Shown in pieces: positions 52,218-61,591 of a DNA stretch of 64,000 bases. Below the pieces are notes generated by a model that was not told where the DNA came from, made no database searches, and worked only from the letters and a program-made list of their open reading frames with translations. Position 1 is the stretch's first letter, and each line of letters begins with the position of its first letter. Source of the DNA: Zobellia roscoffensis (GTDB taxonomy: Bacteria; Bacteroidota; Bacteroidia; Flavobacteriales; Flavobacteriaceae); the NCBI RefSeq assembly GCF_015330165.1, contig NZ_JADDXT010000002.1, forward strand, positions 4,676,024 to 4,740,023. The letters run 5' to 3'. A program made the translations under genes and the position numbers.

Positions 52218-54815
52218 TTATTTCACCATTAATTTACTACTCCACGTTTTATCATTACTACTGGTTATTTTATAGAAATATAGTCCGGAGGTTAAATTAT
52301 TCCGTTTCACTACAATCATATTCTGACCTGCTTTGGAATCTCCGCTCATATCGTGAGATGAGATTTTTTTACCCGCCATATTAAACAATTCAAAAGTAAA
52401 ACTACCAGCATTCTCTTCGTAAAAATAAAGGCTAGATTCTGCCTGCATAGGGTTAGGATACATTATTGACTCTGAAGTATCATCCGATATAAAAACTCGT
52501 TTCTCTTCATTGTTGTTAAAAGACACATTAGAAAGACTCATTTGCTTTTCTTCAACGCTCCCACCTTCAGCTAACAAATTGAAATTTATCACCTTTAAGC
52601 TTGAAAAGTCTGTTGTAGCATTTGCCTCATTCTTAAAATCTGCATCTAACAGATTAAACGTTTGTATATCCGTAGTCAAATTTACGTTTGTAGAATACGT
52701 TTGTCCATCCCCTTTCAATATTTTCACTTCTAATTTTCCTGTACCACTAGCCTCAAAAGATAATTTCTCATAATTGGATAAATTAACCGGTGTAAACCGT
52801 GGGCTCAGTGCGCGGTAAACCCCAACATAACTAGAGGTCTTTCCGCTAAGTTCAATATTTCGTTCTACAGGATAACCACCTTCTGTATAAGGTGCCTGCA
52901 CAGGTGTAACTTTATAGTTTTCTATAGTGGTTCCCTCAGAAGAACTATCCAATCCCCACGGGGCATCTGCCACAAAAAGGTCATCTGGAGTACCATTAGC
53001 ATGACTCACTCTAAATCCAAAGTCAAAAATATTTCCTGTACTTAAAGCTACAGAATCTAAATACCCGTCAATAGGAGCTGCTAATTTCATAGTTTCGGTT
53101 GTACTGGTCTCTGTCTTTTTCAGTCCGCCTTCTAACTGAATTTGCTCTGTTTTGTTATTGTTGACCAAATTCAAAATCACCTCTCCTTTTACATATTTAG
53201 CAGACTTCACAAAAACGGGCGGTGGTGTTGAGCCCTTATATTCTGAAATAGGGCTATGCACCTCTAACAGGTTTAAAATTTCATCGCCAAGCAATAGTAG
53301 ATCATCTACCGTATTGGACCAGATTTGAAAGTTGTAAAATGCTGTATCATCTGCATACGCATCAATATTCCAATGGGATTCAATAATGAATTCATCATTA
53401 GTGTCTAATCTTGCTGAAAAGGTCAATGCAAATTCTGTACTCCCATCTGGTTGTTTTATAATCGACTTTATAAAATCTTTTTCCCTTAACTGAATGTTAG
53501 AAACAGACAGTAATTGCGCTCCAAGGAATCTATCGCATATAAATTTACTGTGCTCATAAACCTTATTATCCGTCTTAATAACCATAAGCGCACCAATATT
53601 ATCATCTTTCCTAAGATAATCTACAGAATAAATGTCCGAAGCATTGGTAAGATCTAATAAATCTGCCGGGGAAGACTCAATGGTACTGGACTCACCAACA
53701 ACATCTAGAGGTACTAACTGTGTTAATGGTATTTCACCTGGAGTAGACTTTCCTGCTTTGGCATAACTAGCACCTTTCATAACCTTTTTGGCGGTATGCT
53801 TATTGAATTTATAATTGGTTTTCGCTCGGTTATAATTTCTTTCACCGATAAGCGACGACAAACGGTCATTACTTTCTAAACCACCATCATTAGCACCAGA
53901 TGTCAAAGTTATTGTGGGGCACGTAGCAACACCCGAACAAGAAGGATCATCACAATCTACAAGGCCGTCTCCATCATCATCAATACCGTTAATACAATCT
54001 TCTTGAGGCACAGGTGCGGTAGGACATCTTGCACCGTCATTACTAGATGCAGCAGGACCGAATGCAAAAATGTTGGACTTTATTACGCCAAGACTAATAT
54101 CCTGAACCTTATCTATTTTATACACCGCTCCGGTTTGATTGGCAGATATGTAAAAATTACCATCTACATCAAAATAAACCGCTCCAAAAGCGTAGTTTAA
54201 ACCTTGTAGAATAGGCACGACACCTAAAGCCTCTACCTCTCCGGTATCAGCTGAAATCCTGTAAAGCATATTGGAACCACGTTCTACGGTATACAATTTA
54301 TTATCTTGAGCATTAAAGGCCCAGTCTGCAATAGAAAGGCTTTGGCTCAATGTAAATTGCCCCAGGTAGTCTAGATACGTATCAGACTCAGGGTTTAAAT
54401 CAATTTTATAATATGAAGCTCCACCTGCCTTAAAATAATAAATACCATCTGTGGAGATGTCTCCAACATACTTATTACCTGTTGGTAATTCAGGAATTTC
54501 ATATTGGTCTACTGTAAAATCTTTACCTATTCTAACAATAGATTTAGATGGTGTAGACAAATATCCCCAGATATAACCATCTGTTGTATTATAAGCAACA
54601 GCATTTACATTACCAGGAGTAATGTTCTCTGAAACAAGATAAGAACTACCGGAAGCAAGGTCCAATGCATAAATATCGTTGTATTGAAATAAGTAGGCAT
54701 TGTAGTCGCAATCAAAAGGTGTGGATTGCGCTTCTGCTTTAGTATTTAAAAATAAAAGAAGTACGGACACCGTAAAAAACCTGGCGACCCAACTTATAGT
54801 GTATTTTTTATTCAT
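52218..54815 (-). CDS. large secreted protein with type IX secretion sorting domain
   Basis: Protein of 865 residues. Signal peptide about 1-30 (ends AEAQS); an N-terminal propeller-like region (about 35-250) with repeats such as YIWGYLSTPSKSIVRI and NFYISANQTGAVYKI; a calcium-loop segment NGIDDDGDGLVDCDDPSC (about 275-293); a long central beta region; and at the C-terminus the Por sorting domain with MYPNPMQAESSLYF, FELFNMAGKKI and SGLYFYKIT. It should be exported by the gliding/type IX system and anchored or released at the surface. The binding target is unknown; adhesion or glycan binding are possible. Confidence 0.85.
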   Translation of the reverse strand: MNKKYTISWVARFFTVSVLLLFLNTKAEAQSTPFDCDYNAYLFQYNDIYALDLASGSSYLVSENITPGNVNAVAYNTTDGYIWGYLSTPSKSIVRIGKDFTVDQYEIPELPTGNKYVGDISTDGIYYFKAGGASYYKIDLNPESDTYLDYLGQFTLSQSLSIADWAFNAQDNKLYTVERGSNMLYRISADTGEVEALGVVPILQGLNYAFGAVYFDVDGNFYISANQTGAVYKIDKVQDISLGVIKSNIFAFGPAASSNDGARCPTAPVPQEDCINGIDDDGDGLVDCDDPSCSGVATCPTITLTSGANDGGLESNDRLSSLIGERNYNRAKTNYKFNKHTAKKVMKGASYAKAGKSTPGEIPLTQLVPLDVVGESSTIESSPADLLDLTNASDIYSVDYLRKDDNIGALMVIKTDNKVYEHSKFICDRFLGAQLLSVSNIQLREKDFIKSIIKQPDGSTEFALTFSARLDTNDEFIIESHWNIDAYADDTAFYNFQIWSNTVDDLLLLGDEILNLLEVHSPISEYKGSTPPPVFVKSAKYVKGEVILNLVNNNKTEQIQLEGGLKKTETSTTETMKLAAPIDGYLDSVALSTGNIFDFGFRVSHANGTPDDLFVADAPWGLDSSSEGTTIENYKVTPVQAPYTEGGYPVERNIELSGKTSSYVGVYRALSPRFTPVNLSNYEKLSFEASGTGKLEVKILKGDGQTYSTNVNLTTDIQTFNLLDADFKNEANATTDFSSLKVINFNLLAEGGSVEEKQMSLSNVSFNNNEEKRVFISDDTSESIMYPNPMQAESSLYFYEENAGSFTFELFNMAGKKISSHDMSGDSKAGQNMIVVKRNNLTSGLYFYKITSSNDKTWSSKLMVK

Positions 54816-54897
54816 AATTTCTGCGATTTGGAATTAACAGGATATGGAGCAAAGTTAACTTAGATTTTCAAGGAATTTTCTTACATTCGATCAAGAT

Positions 54898-55015
54898 GTT
54901 ATCATAACCCGTTCGTTTACAATTTATTGTAGACGAATGGTTAAAATCGATATACTACATCTCCATAAATTCCGTTATGAAATTTGTGATCATAACACAC
55001 ATTATTTATTAATGT
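54898..55015. promoter_or_regulatory. cluster of inverted repeats in a divergent promoter region
   Basis: Four inverted repeats lie in the 254-base divergent gap: GTTATCATAAC (54898-54908); a 12-bp arm pair around TT with one mismatch (54912-54937); GTTATGA and TCATAAC 9 bases apart (54974-54996); and ACATTA/TAATGT (54999-55015). The half-site TCATAAC recurs in two of them. Confidence 0.5.
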
Positions 55016-55069
55016 AATTTTAAAATCCCGTGTTCTTTCACTATTTTGCAACGACATTTATAAACGCAT

Positions 55070-56845
55070 ATGCAGAACGTTACCAGACTATTTGATTTTC
55101 CTTATTATCAATTGGAAAAACATAACCTACAGCAATCCCTTGTTTCAAAATATGATGGTCAGTGGGTCAGCACCTCTACACAAGAGTATATTAACAAAGC
55201 AAATACTATAAGCAGGGGTCTCTTGCGATTGGGAGTACAACCCAATGATAAGATTGCTGTAATTTCATTGACTAACCGAACGGAATGGAATATCATGGAT
55301 ATAGGTATTCTTCAATTAGGGGCTCAAAATGTTCCTGTATATCCTACCATATCAGAAGAGGATTATGCCTATGTCTTAAATCATTCTGAAGCAAAATTCT
55401 GTTTTGTGTCATGCGATGAAGTGTATCAAAAAGTAAAATCCGTTGAAGACCAAATACCAAGTTTGGAACATGTTTATTCTTTTGATGACATATCTGATTG
55501 CGATAGTTGGGAAAAGGTACTTGAATTAGGAGCCGACAACTCTAACCAAGACGAGGTTGAAAAACTAAAAGATGCAGTCAAGGCAGATGACCTTGCTACC
55601 TTAATATATACCTCTGGAACAACAGGGAAACCAAAAGGTGTAATGTTATCTCACAATAACCTGGTAAGCAATGCCTTGGAAAGCTCAAAACGTTTCCCCA
55701 TAGAAGACGGTAATACAAAAGCCCTTAGCTTTCTACCCTTATGTCATGTTTACGAGCGCATGTTAATATATCTATATCAATACAGAGGTGTAACCATTTA
55801 CTATGCCGAATCTTTAGATAAAATTAGTGACAACCTAAAAGAAACTAGTCCGCATGTAATGACGGCAGTACCAAGACTTTTAGAAAAAGTATATGATAAA
55901 ATCTACGCCAAAGGAACTGAACTTTCTGGCATTAAAAAGAAACTCTTTTTTTGGGCTGTAAATTTAGGCCTAAAATTTGAGCCTTATGGAAAGAATGGTT
56001 GGTGGTATGAAACGCAACTATCTATTGCAAGAAAACTAATTTTCAGTAAATGGAAAGAAGGCTTAGGTGGGAACCTTAGCCTCATTGCCTCAGGAAGCGC
56101 TGCCTTGCAACCCCGATTATCTCGTATATTTAATGCTGCAGAATTTGGTCTTATGGAAGGCTATGGTCTTTCTGAAACGTCTCCCGTGATTTCGGTTAAT
56201 GATATGCGCGATGGAGGGTTCCGCATTGGAACTGTAGGCAAACCAATTGATAGAACCGAAGTAAAGATTGCCAGCGATGGCGAAATTTGTATAAAAGGGC
56301 CGCAAGTTATGATGGGGTATTATAAGGACCCTGAGAAAACAGGAGAGGTTATGCAAGATGGTTATTTCCTTACCGGTGATATTGGTGAAATAGATGCAGA
56401 CGGTTTCTTAAAAATTACGGACCGTAAAAAAGAAATGTTCAAAACCTCTGGAGGTAAATATGTAGCGCCACAGCTGTTGGAAAACCGGTTTAAGCAATCT
56501 CGTTTCATTGAACAGATTATGGTGGTTGGTGAAGGTGAAAAAATGCCAGCGGCTTTAATTCAACCAGATTTTGATTTCTTACACCAATGGGCATCAAAAA
56601 ATAACATTACCATACCTGAGAACTCAGATATAGTTCAAAACGAACAAGTTTTAGCCCGTTACCAACAAGAGGTAGACGAAGCCAATGAAAAATTTGCGAA
56701 GTGGGAAAAAGTAAAACAATTCCGTTTAACTCCAGATATTTGGAGTATTAGTGAAGGCCATCTTACCCCCACCCTTAAACTTAGACGTAAAATCGTAAAG
56801 GAAAAATATATGACTCTTTACAATGATATTTACGACCGTTCATAA
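55070..56845 (+). CDS. long-chain acyl-CoA synthetase (FadD15/FAA1-like)
   Basis: Protein of 591 residues of the AMP-forming ligase family, FAA1-like branch. It has YTSGTTGKPKGVMLSH, EGYGLSETSPVISV, GYFLTGDIGEIDADGFLKITDRKKE and the last-domain TPTLKLRRKIV with catalytic lysine. It activates long-chain fatty acids for degradation or membrane repair. It precedes the marR-fadN-fadA-fadE unit by 183 bases on the same strand, so it belongs functionally to that block. A second ligase is at 22942-24567. Confidence 0.92.
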   Translation: MQNVTRLFDFPYYQLEKHNLQQSLVSKYDGQWVSTSTQEYINKANTISRGLLRLGVQPNDKIAVISLTNRTEWNIMDIGILQLGAQNVPVYPTISEEDYAYVLNHSEAKFCFVSCDEVYQKVKSVEDQIPSLEHVYSFDDISDCDSWEKVLELGADNSNQDEVEKLKDAVKADDLATLIYTSGTTGKPKGVMLSHNNLVSNALESSKRFPIEDGNTKALSFLPLCHVYERMLIYLYQYRGVTIYYAESLDKISDNLKETSPHVMTAVPRLLEKVYDKIYAKGTELSGIKKKLFFWAVNLGLKFEPYGKNGWWYETQLSIARKLIFSKWKEGLGGNLSLIASGSAALQPRLSRIFNAAEFGLMEGYGLSETSPVISVNDMRDGGFRIGTVGKPIDRTEVKIASDGEICIKGPQVMMGYYKDPEKTGEVMQDGYFLTGDIGEIDADGFLKITDRKKEMFKTSGGKYVAPQLLENRFKQSRFIEQIMVVGEGEKMPAALIQPDFDFLHQWASKNNITIPENSDIVQNEQVLARYQQEVDEANEKFAKWEKVKQFRLTPDIWSISEGHLTPTLKLRRKIVKEKYMTLYNDIYDRS

Positions 56846-56960
56846 ATAACCTCCCTAGTGCATACATTTCAGAAAAAAATAACCTTTTCTTAAAAAACGA
56901 GCTCACCCCTTACGAATAAGGTAATTTCTTCGTCCTAGAATTGCAAGTCTGGTTAAAAAA

Positions 56961-57005
56961 ACAAAAAATATATTATGCATGCATAATATATTTTTTGTAT
57001 ATTTG
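56961..57005 (+). promoter_or_regulatory. perfect 38-bp palindrome overlapping the marR promoter
   Basis: Positions 56961-56998 form a perfect even palindrome (centre between 56979 and 56980, core ATTATGCATGCATAAT). The promoter-like TATATTTG (perfect TAnnTTTG) follows at 56998-57005, 24 bases before the marR ATG. The palindrome covers the -33 zone, so bound protein should block transcription. Confidence 0.75.
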
Positions 57006-57028
57006 ATAACCGAGAACCCGCCTTACTT

Positions 57029-57511
57029 ATGAAAGATATTACAATAGACTATGCGTTACGCGCCACTTGGCAAGCAGTAGCTCGCATGTACAACGAAGAA
57101 GCAAAAAAATTTGACTCTACCATGGCCGTTGGCTTTACACTTTTAAGTGTTGACCCTAAAACAGGCACGCCATCTACGGCTCTAGGGCCAAAAATGGGAA
57201 TGGAAGCTACAAGCCTATCGCGTATTCTAAAAAGGATGGAACAGCAAGGTCTAATTGAAAGAAAGCCCAACCCTAAGGATGGACGAGGGGTTTTGATTTA
57301 TTTGACGGAGTTTGGACTAGAGAAAAGAAATGATTCAAAAAATGTGGTCTTGAGATTCAATGAGTCAGTTAGAAATCATGTTTCCGAAGAAAAAATAAAC
57401 AGCTTTTTTGACGTTATGGAAACTATTAATGAGCTCATAGCAGAAAAAAATATATATACTAATGATAACCTGATTAACGGTCAAGATACTCTTGATTCTG
57501 AAACAGATTAA
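57029..57511 (+). CDS. MarR-family transcriptional regulator, probable fad regulator
   Basis: Protein of 160 residues. The winged helix reads TLLSVDPKTGTPSTALGPKMGMEATSLSRILKRMEQQGLIERKPNPKDGRGVLIYLTEFG, matching MarR. It is the first gene of the fad unit and lies behind a palindromic operator, so autoregulation and control of fadN-fadA-fadE are likely. In other bacteria MarR and TetR-type regulators of fatty acid breakdown are released by acyl-CoA; the ligand here is unknown. Confidence 0.88.
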   Translation: MKDITIDYALRATWQAVARMYNEEAKKFDSTMAVGFTLLSVDPKTGTPSTALGPKMGMEATSLSRILKRMEQQGLIERKPNPKDGRGVLIYLTEFGLEKRNDSKNVVLRFNESVRNHVSEEKINSFFDVMETINELIAEKNIYTNDNLINGQDTLDSETD

Positions 57512-57533
57512 TTAATAACCCAATAACTACATC

Positions 57534-59939
57534 GTGAACAAGCATATTAAAAAAGTAGCAGTCATCGGATCCGGAATTATGGGTAGTGGCATTGCTTGCC
57601 ATTTCGCAAATATCGGAGTAGAAGTGTTGTTGCTAGACATCGTTCCAAGAGAATTGAACGATAAAGAAAAAGCAAAAGGATTAACCTTGGAAGACAAGGC
57701 AGTTCGTAATCGTTTAGTAAATGATTCGCTAACAGCAGCCTTAAAATCTAAACCTTCACCTATCTATCATCAAAAATTCGCTTCGCGTATCTCAACGGGA
57801 AACCTTGAAGACGATATTGCAAAAGTGAGTAAGGTAGATTGGATTATTGAAGTGGTTGTAGAACGTCTTGACATCAAGAAAAAGGTTTTTGAAAATCTTG
57901 AAAAACACCGTACACCAGGCACTTTAATAACATCTAACACTTCGGGTATTCCTATCAAGTTTATGTCAGAAGGTAGAAGTGACGATTTTCAGAAGCATTT
58001 CTGTGGAACACATTTCTTTAACCCAGCGCGTTACTTAAAATTGTTCGAAATTATTCCTGGTCCGGAAACATCGCAAGAAGTACTTGACTTTTTAAATGGC
58101 TACGGAGAACAGTTTTTAGGAAAGACTTCCGTTGTAGCCAAAGACACTCCTGCTTTTATTGGAAACCGTATAGGTATTTTCAGTATTCAAAGCCTTTTTC
58201 ACACCGTGAAAGATATGGGCATGACCGTTGAAGAAGTTGATAAGCTTACCGGACCTGTAATTGGTAGACCTAAATCCGCCACTTTTAGAACGGTTGATGT
58301 AGTAGGTCTGGATACTTTGGTTCATGTGGCTAATGGTATCCACGAAAATTGCAAGGATGATGAACGATTAGCACTTTTTGAGCTTCCTGATTTCATCAAT
58401 ACCATGATGGAAAATAAATGGTTGGGAAGCAAAACCGGACAAGGTTTCTACAAAAAATCAAAAGACAAAGACGGAAAGACAGAAATCTTAACGTTGGATT
58501 TGGACACTATGGACTATCGTGCCAAGAAAAGTGCCAAGTTCGCCACGCTAGAGCTTACCAAAACCATTGATAAGGTGGTGGACCGCTTTGCCGTATTAGT
58601 TGGAGGAAAAGATAAAGCCGGCGAGTTCTATAGAAAGAGCTTCGGACAGTTGTTCGCCTATGTTTCGCATAGAATTCCTGAAATAACGGAAGAACTTTAT
58701 AAAATTGATGATGCCATGAAAGCCGGTTTTGGCTGGGAACACGGGCCTTTCCAAATTTGGGATGCCGTTGGTTTAGAAAAAGGATTGGAGTTCGTTAAAG
58801 CAGAAGGTTTAGACGCTGCTTCTTGGGTAACTGAAATGAAAGCATCTGGAAACGATTCGTTCTATTCCGTGAAAGATGGCGCTACCTATTTCTATGATAT
58901 TCCTAAAAAATCCGCAGAAAAAATCCCTGGTCAAGATGCCTTTATCATTTTGGATAACATCAGAAAATCCAAAGAGGTCTTTAAAAATAGTGGTGTTGTT
59001 ATAGAAGATTTGGGTGATGGCATTTTAAATGTTGAATTCCAGTCGAAAATGAACACTATTGGCGGTGACGTACTTGCCGGTCTTAATAAAGCCATTGACC
59101 TTGCTGAAAAAGATTTTCAAGGTTTGGTTGTTGGTAACCAAGCGGCTAACTTCTCCGTTGGTGCCAACATTGGTATGATATTCATGATGGCCGTTGAGCA
59201 AGAATATGATGAGCTTAACATGGCTATTAAAATGTTCCAAGATACGATGATGCGTATGCGTTATTCATCAATTCCAACTGTTTCTGCTCCTCATGGTATG
59301 ACCCTTGGTGGCGGATGTGAGCTTTCACTTCATGCGGATATGGTCGTAGCTGCGGCTGAAACTTATATTGGTCTTGTAGAATTTGGTGTTGGTGTTATCC
59401 CTGGTGGTGGTGGCTCAAAAGAGTTTGCCGTTAGAGCACAGGATACTTTTAAAAAGAACGATGTTGAGTTGAATGTCTTACAAGAATACTTCTTGACCAT
59501 TGGTATGGCCAAAGTTTCTACTTCGGCTTATGAAGCTTATGATTTAGGTATTCTTCAACATGGCAAAGATATCGTATTAGTAAACAAGGACCGTCAGATC
59601 GCAACTGCAAAAGCACACGCAAAATTAATGGCTGAATCTGGGTATACGCAACCGGTTAAACGAACAGATATTAAAGTACTTGGTAAACAAGCTTTGGGCA
59701 TGTTCCTAGTAGGTACGGATTCTATGGAAGCTAGCCACTACATAAGTGAGCACGACAAGAAAATCGCAAATAAATTGGCCTATGTAATGGCCGGTGGCGA
59801 TTTATCGGAACCTACTTTGGTAAACGAACAATATCTATTGGATTTAGAGCGAGAAGCTTTCTTATCGCTTTGTACCGAACGTAAAACGCTCGAGCGTATC
59901 CAACACATGTTAAAGACAGGTAAACCTTTAAGAAATTAA
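57534..59939 (+). CDS. fadN: 3-hydroxyacyl-CoA dehydrogenase / enoyl-CoA hydratase, FadN-type
   Basis: Protein of 801 residues with a GTG start. The dehydrogenase half comes first: AVIGSGIMGSGIACHFA (NAD loop) and HFFNPARYLKLFEIIPG (catalytic His). The hydratase half is C-terminal, with LGGGCELSLHADMVVAA and GVGVIPGGGG. This order is the reverse of E. coli FadB/FadJ and is that of Bacillus FadN. It does the second and third steps of beta-oxidation. The gene order fadN-fadA-fadE also matches Bacillus. It follows marR by 22 bases. Confidence 0.93.
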   Translation: MNKHIKKVAVIGSGIMGSGIACHFANIGVEVLLLDIVPRELNDKEKAKGLTLEDKAVRNRLVNDSLTAALKSKPSPIYHQKFASRISTGNLEDDIAKVSKVDWIIEVVVERLDIKKKVFENLEKHRTPGTLITSNTSGIPIKFMSEGRSDDFQKHFCGTHFFNPARYLKLFEIIPGPETSQEVLDFLNGYGEQFLGKTSVVAKDTPAFIGNRIGIFSIQSLFHTVKDMGMTVEEVDKLTGPVIGRPKSATFRTVDVVGLDTLVHVANGIHENCKDDERLALFELPDFINTMMENKWLGSKTGQGFYKKSKDKDGKTEILTLDLDTMDYRAKKSAKFATLELTKTIDKVVDRFAVLVGGKDKAGEFYRKSFGQLFAYVSHRIPEITEELYKIDDAMKAGFGWEHGPFQIWDAVGLEKGLEFVKAEGLDAASWVTEMKASGNDSFYSVKDGATYFYDIPKKSAEKIPGQDAFIILDNIRKSKEVFKNSGVVIEDLGDGILNVEFQSKMNTIGGDVLAGLNKAIDLAEKDFQGLVVGNQAANFSVGANIGMIFMMAVEQEYDELNMAIKMFQDTMMRMRYSSIPTVSAPHGMTLGGGCELSLHADMVVAAAETYIGLVEFGVGVIPGGGGSKEFAVRAQDTFKKNDVELNVLQEYFLTIGMAKVSTSAYEAYDLGILQHGKDIVLVNKDRQIATAKAHAKLMAESGYTQPVKRTDIKVLGKQALGMFLVGTDSMEASHYISEHDKKIANKLAYVMAGGDLSEPTLVNEQYLLDLEREAFLSLCTERKTLERIQHMLKTGKPLRN

Positions 59940-59950
59940 TTATAAATAAG

Positions 59951-59978
59951 TATTGAGATATTAGAATTGGGAAATTAG
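59951..59978 (+). repeat. left heptad flank of first four-helix-bundle cassette
   Basis: Four consecutive 7-base units, TATTGAG ATATTAG AATTGGG AAATTAG, all ending in AG or GG, directly after fadN and before the start codon. The bases 59950-59959 are the exact complement of 60332-60341. Confidence 0.75.
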
Positions 59979-59983
59979 ATATA

Positions 59984-60331
59984 ATGCATAAAGTAGAAAA
60001 TTTAAAAATATGGAAGAAGGCTATTGAATTAGCTAAATCCATTTATCTACTAGCAGCTGATTTGCCTTCCAAAGAAAAATACGGGCTAGTTTCTCAAATT
60101 AAAAGATGCTCTGTATCAATTCCTTCAAATATAGCAGAAGGAACTGGTAGAAATTCGCAAAAAGAGTTTAAACATTTTTTGAGTATTGCAAATAGTTCAG
60201 CTTATGAACTTCAAACTCAGCTTATACTCTTAATCGAATTAAACTTAATAAAAAAAGAAAAAGTAAAACCAGTAATTGACGTTTGTGTTGAAATTCAAAA
60301 AATGAATTATTCGTTTCAAAAAACATTATAG
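59984..60331 (+). CDS. four-helix-bundle protein of the S23/IVS family (copy 1)
   Basis: Protein of 115 residues with the family signature KRCSVSIPSNIAEGTGRNS and the opening LKIWKKAIELAKSIY. The family was first seen encoded in intervening sequences of 23S rRNA genes, and is related to Avd accessory proteins of diversity-generating retroelements. It forms a helical pentamer in known structures; its function in host genomes is unclear. It sits between fadN and fadA, transcribed the same way, and is bounded by inverted heptad repeats. Confidence 0.92.
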   Translation: MHKVENLKIWKKAIELAKSIYLLAADLPSKEKYGLVSQIKRCSVSIPSNIAEGTGRNSQKEFKHFLSIANSSAYELQTQLILLIELNLIKKEKVKPVIDVCVEIQKMNYSFQKTL

Positions 60332-60333
60332 AT

Positions 60334-60361
60334 CTCAATACAATAAACTCAATACTCAATA
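60334..60361 (-). repeat. right heptad flank of first four-helix-bundle cassette
   Basis: Four 7-base units, CTCAATA CAATAAA CTCAATA CTCAATA. Three are exact complements of the first unit of the left flank (TATTGAG at 59951-59957). Confidence 0.8.
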
Positions 60362-60370
60362 CCATTTAAA

Positions 60371-61561
60371 ATGAAAACTGCATATATAGTTAAAGCATAC
60401 AGAACGGCTGTCGGAAAAGCTCCGAAAGGTGTTTTTAGGTTTAAGCGGACAGATGAGCTCGCCGCAGAGACCATAGAGTACATGATGAAAGAATTGCCCG
60501 ATTTTGATAAAAAACGGATTGATGATGTTATCGTTGGTAACGCCATGCCAGAAGGGTCGCAAGGTCTGAATATGGCTAGATTGATTTCATTAATGGGATT
60601 AGACATTGTTGATGTTCCCGGGGTTACAGTGAATCGATTTTGTTCTTCAGGTATAGAAACTATTGGTATTGCTACTGCAAAAATTCAATCGGGAATGGCT
60701 GATTGTATCATTGCCGGTGGTGCTGAGAGTATGAGTTCTGTACCTATGACGGGATACAAGACTGAATTGAACTACGATTTAGTAAGTGAAGGTCATGAGG
60801 ATTATTACTGGGGAATGGGAAACACTGCGGAAGCAGTAGCGAACGAGTACAAAATATCCCGTGAAGATCAAGATGAGTTTGCCTATAATTCTCACATGAA
60901 GGCTTTAAAAGCTCAGGCGGAAGACCGTTTTCAAGATCAAATCGTGCCTATTGAAGTAGAGCAAACTTACATTGATGAAAATGGAAAAAAAGCCACTAGA
61001 AAGTATACGGTAAACAAAGATGAGGGACCTAGAAAAGGAACTTCAATAGAAGTTTTAAACAAATTACGCCCAGTTTTTGCTGCTGGCGGAAGTGTTACTG
61101 CAGGTAACTCATCGCAAATGAGTGATGGAGCAGCATTCGTAATGGTAATGAGCGAAGACATGGTCAAAGAACTCAACCTTGAACCAATTGCTCGTTTGGT
61201 AAATTATGCTGCCGCTGGTGTCCCTCCAAGAATTATGGGTATTGGTCCGGTTGCCGCTATTCCAAAAGCCTTGAAACAAGCGGGTCTTAAACAAAACGAC
61301 ATTGAACTTATAGAGCTGAACGAAGCTTTTGCCTCGCAATCACTTGCTGTAATGCGTGAGCTTGGATTAAACCAAGATATTGTAAATGTAAATGGAGGCG
61401 CTATTGCTCTTGGTCACCCGTTAGGTTGTACTGGAGGTAAGTTATCAGTGCAACTCTTTGATGAAATGAGAAAACGAAATATGCAAGGCAAATACGGCAT
61501 GGTAACCATGTGTGTAGGTACAGGGCAAGGAGCTGCGGGCATCTTTGAATTTCTTTCTTAA
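60371..61561 (+). CDS. fadA: acetyl-CoA C-acyltransferase (3-ketoacyl-CoA thiolase)
   Basis: Protein of 396 residues with the thiolase active sites: VNRFCSSGIETI (acylated Cys), NGGAIALGHPLGCTG (His) and TMCVGTGQGAAGIFE (second Cys). It cleaves 3-ketoacyl-CoA to acetyl-CoA and a shortened acyl-CoA. It follows fadN with copy 1 of the four-helix-bundle gene between them, and precedes fadE with copy 2 between. Confidence 0.95.
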   Translation: MKTAYIVKAYRTAVGKAPKGVFRFKRTDELAAETIEYMMKELPDFDKKRIDDVIVGNAMPEGSQGLNMARLISLMGLDIVDVPGVTVNRFCSSGIETIGIATAKIQSGMADCIIAGGAESMSSVPMTGYKTELNYDLVSEGHEDYYWGMGNTAEAVANEYKISREDQDEFAYNSHMKALKAQAEDRFQDQIVPIEVEQTYIDENGKKATRKYTVNKDEGPRKGTSIEVLNKLRPVFAAGGSVTAGNSSQMSDGAAFVMVMSEDMVKELNLEPIARLVNYAAAGVPPRIMGIGPVAAIPKALKQAGLKQNDIELIELNEAFASQSLAVMRELGLNQDIVNVNGGAIALGHPLGCTGGKLSVQLFDEMRKRNMQGKYGMVTMCVGTGQGAAGIFEFLS

Positions 61562-61586
61562 GAAGAGGAAAGAAAATAGAATAAGG
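61559..61586 (+). repeat. left heptad flank of second four-helix-bundle cassette
   Basis: Units TAAGAAG AGGAAAG AAAATAG AATAAGG, each ending AG or GG. The first overlaps the fadA stop codon (61559-61561). Bases 61571-61584 are the exact complement of 61961-61974 (14 bp). Confidence 0.75.
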
Positions 61587-61591
61587 ACTGA

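Noticed and set aside
54816..55069. A riboswitch or small RNA in the divergent gap
   Set aside because: The inverted repeats do not match any riboswitch core I know, and no terminator follows them.
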